A stretch of DNA of 64,000 nt from Leifsonia aquatica (lineage in GTDB: Bacteria > Actinomycetota > Actinomycetes > Actinomycetales > Microbacteriaceae): NCBI RefSeq assembly GCF_014190775.1, contig NZ_JACHVP010000006.1, positions 1 to 64,000 on the forward strand, in the 5' to 3' direction. Of this stretch, positions 62,507 through 64,000 are shown in pieces. The notes below the pieces were generated by a model. It did not search any database. It worked only from the letters and a program-made list of their open reading frames with translations, and was not told where the DNA came from. Made by a program: the position numbers and the translations under genes. Each line of letters starts with the position of its first letter. Position 1 is the first letter of the stretch.

Positions 62507-62806
62507 CTACGAACGCACCAGCCTCGCGATAGCATCCGAGGCTTCTTTGATCTTCGCCTCGCCCTCTTCACCGCCCAGTCGCACTGCATCACTCACGCAG
62601 TGCTTCAGGTGGTCGTCAACGAGGCCGAGCGCCACTGACTGAAGTGCGGAGGTCAGCGCCGAAATCTGGGTGAGGATATCGATGCAATACTGCTCCTCAT
62701 CCACCATTCGGTAGACGCCGCGCGCCTGCCCCTCGATGCGCTTCAGACGATTGAGATACCGATCCTTGTCGGTGATATATCCATGCACGGTTTCGTGGCT
62801 GCTCAT
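62507..62806 (-). CDS. csoR: Copper-sensing repressor CsoR
   Basis: A 99-residue all-helical protein (RLKRIEGQARGVYRMVDEEQ) with the Cu(I) ligands Cys41, His66 and Cys70; the spacing 25 and 4 is the same as in the tuberculosis CsoR. It lacks a helix-turn-helix, as usual. It probably represses the copZ-copA unit directly downstream through the ATACCC/GGGTAT site. Confidence 0.92.
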   Translation of the reverse strand: MSSHETVHGYITDKDRYLNRLKRIEGQARGVYRMVDEEQYCIDILTQISALTSALQSVALGLVDDHLKHCVSDAVRLGGEEGEAKIKEASDAIARLVRS

Positions 62807-62953
62807 AGCCGGTTCCTTCGGGTTCTTGCGACATCGCCTAGGCCATCGTACGTCTCGGGATCGGCCTGCCGATCTCGTCGGAATTCCCTCCCAGTCTGAA
62901 CCGTCACGCGTTGTTGCTTATTCCGCGGCAAACGCTGGAGCGCCCTGCCGGTG

Positions 62954-64000
62954 TCACATCGGATCGTTGATATGGAGGTGGTTGCAGGTGTCGTAGAAGT
63001 CCTGAAAGTTGCGAAGCCGCGGCTCGTTGCCCGCTTGCGCACGACAATTGCTCTGACCTAGGCCCGAACCGAACGGCATTCTCGGATCCAGGATGCCGAT
63101 CAAGGCGAGCGAATTGGCATCGGCTCCGGTAGACGCGCGACCGCCAAGGCTGTAGAAGTCCACCGCGTGGCCGCCCCCGCCCGCGTAGTGTTGAGAGTAG
63201 ATCCCGGCGCCTTCGATCTGACCAGTGCACTTGCGGTTGATGTCGCTCACGCCCACGTTCGAGAAGGTGTGCATGGCTATGACGATCGCCTGCAGCACCT
63301 GCGTATCGATCCCGCAGTTCGGTACCGAGCGGCCCTCCGCGATCCACCGGATCTCCATGATGTGATCGGGGTAGGAGCCCGAGAGCTGGCCTGCCGCGAC
63401 GTACCCCATTAGCTCTTGCGCAAGCGCGCGCGCGTCCGAAGCTACTGGAGCGTTGGGTCCGGCCTGACGTGCCGCCTCGGCTGCGGCACGGGCCGCGGCC
63501 GCCGCTGCTGCCGCGCGCGCCGCCACGCCCGCCTGATACTGCTGTTCGGTCACAGCTGTAGCTGAGGAAAGAGACGCGAGCTGAGCCTCCAACTCGCCCT
63601 CATGTGCTGTCTGGGCGGAAAGAGAGGAGATCAAGCTCTGCTGAGCTTTAACCGCGTTGGCGAGAGCAGACTTCGCAGCAGCGGCAAGCGATGCGAGCGC
63701 GTCCCTTGCCGAGTTCGCCTGGTCACTCGCAGCCTTCGCGAGGTTGCTGTCTCGTGCAGCCTGACTATATAGCTTGTCGACGGTCGACGAGAGCTTTCCC
63801 AGGACGCTTAGCCGATATAGCAACCCAGCGCGATTCGAAGTCGTGCTGACCAGGAGCGTGCCCGTCAGATTCCCGCTTCCGGTGCGGACGAACTTCGCCG
63901 CCACGGCCGCTGCGTGCTTCCCCGAAGCGTCTGCTTGCGTTTGCAGGGAAGCAGCATTCGTGGCCAGACGGGTAGCCCGATCCTGCCCAGCGGTGAATGC
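62954..64000 (-). CDS. Coiled-coil cell-wall-associated protein, 5' end beyond window
   Basis: The frame stays open to the right window edge; a GTG at 63904 is an internal codon more likely than the true start. About 200 residues of Ala/Ser/Gln-rich coiled coil, with a poly-Ala stretch, are followed by a 150-residue C-terminal domain containing GGGGHAVDFYSLGG and DTCNHLHI, whose H-x2-D...H-x-H pattern resembles D,D-peptidase (M15-like) or ARB_07466-like domains. Two Cys pairs (NCG/KC and NC/TC) suggest secretion. A peptidoglycan role is likely but unproven. Confidence 0.65.
   Translation of the reverse strand, partial: AFTAGQDRATRLATNAASLQTQADASGKHAAAVAAKFVRTGSGNLTGTLLVSTTSNRAGLLYRLSVLGKLSSTVDKLYSQAARDSNLAKAASDQANSARDALASLAAAAKSALANAVKAQQSLISSLSAQTAHEGELEAQLASLSSATAVTEQQYQAGVAARAAAAAAAARAAAEAARQAGPNAPVASDARALAQELMGYVAAGQLSGSYPDHIMEIRWIAEGRSVPNCGIDTQVLQAIVIAMHTFSNVGVSDINRKCTGQIEGAGIYSQHYAGGGGHAVDFYSLGGRASTGADANSLALIGILDPRMPFGSGLGQSNCRAQAGNEPRLRNFQDFYDTCNHLHINDPM

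Noticed and set aside
1-64000. CRISPR array or integrase/relaxase gene
   Set aside because: No regularly spaced repeats of CRISPR type and no tyrosine/serine recombinase or relaxase motifs were seen in any long frame; the IS110 transposase is the only recombinase.

Overview
The window comes from a high-GC actinobacterium. Gene content (Asp23/AmaP envelope genes, CsoR copper control, actinobacterial-type mer genes, LexA-box architecture) and codon use would fit a member of the Microbacteriaceae such as a Leifsonia/Microbacterium relative, but no rRNA or marker gene is present, so this is an inference.

Left part, 1-27 kb, looks like chromosome. It holds the end of an AmaP-type envelope-stress operon (1-1079), a DUF1349 protein, and a tightly overlapping seven-gene minus-strand operon (1698-8549) that couples a branched-chain-amino-acid-type ABC importer to a luciferase-like monooxygenase and two carboxymuconolactone-decarboxylase/peroxidase-like proteins. 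Next come an alpha/beta hydrolase, a GH3 glycosidase plus MFS sugar transporter pair divergent from an unusual double TetR regulator, a Ser/Thr kinase, and a ten-gene stress operon (hsp20-dnaK-grpE-cbpA-cbpM-clpB-thioredoxin-UBP zinc finger-cNMP/FAD oxidoreductase-corA, read right to left) divergent from a PucR-type regulator.

Middle part, 27.1-33.5 kb, is a compact cassette: diaminopimelate decarboxylase, universal stress protein, APC permease, Orn/Lys/Arg decarboxylase and a LysR regulator with a 19-bp palindromic operator. It is bracketed by two near-identical 19-bp sequences that resemble the 3' end of a tRNA, so it may itself be an inserted module.

Right part, 33.5-64 kb, is an accessory island that begins at the second tRNA-like end and is visibly richer in A+T over its first kilobases. 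It has three unassigned genes (one a large membrane protein with a HEPN-like R-x4-H motif), an SOS-box-controlled pair of small genes, a candidate structured RNA, an IS110-family element inserted in a REP-like repeat, and a mercury locus (merR, merA, merB, a second flavoprotein, and a divergent merT-like/TlpA/CcdA set) enclosed by an intact and a truncated IS110 copy in direct orientation. After that come a ParB-like protein, an ABC exporter pair, a YibE/F protein and an ABC1 kinase. A copper block follows (csoR-copZ-copA-YHS protein-CopB-like ATPase), and a 5'-truncated coiled-coil cell-wall-type protein runs off the right edge. No integrase, relaxase or complete tRNA lies inside the window, so the far end of the island is probably beyond 64 kb.

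No CRISPR array, rRNA or intact tRNA was found.
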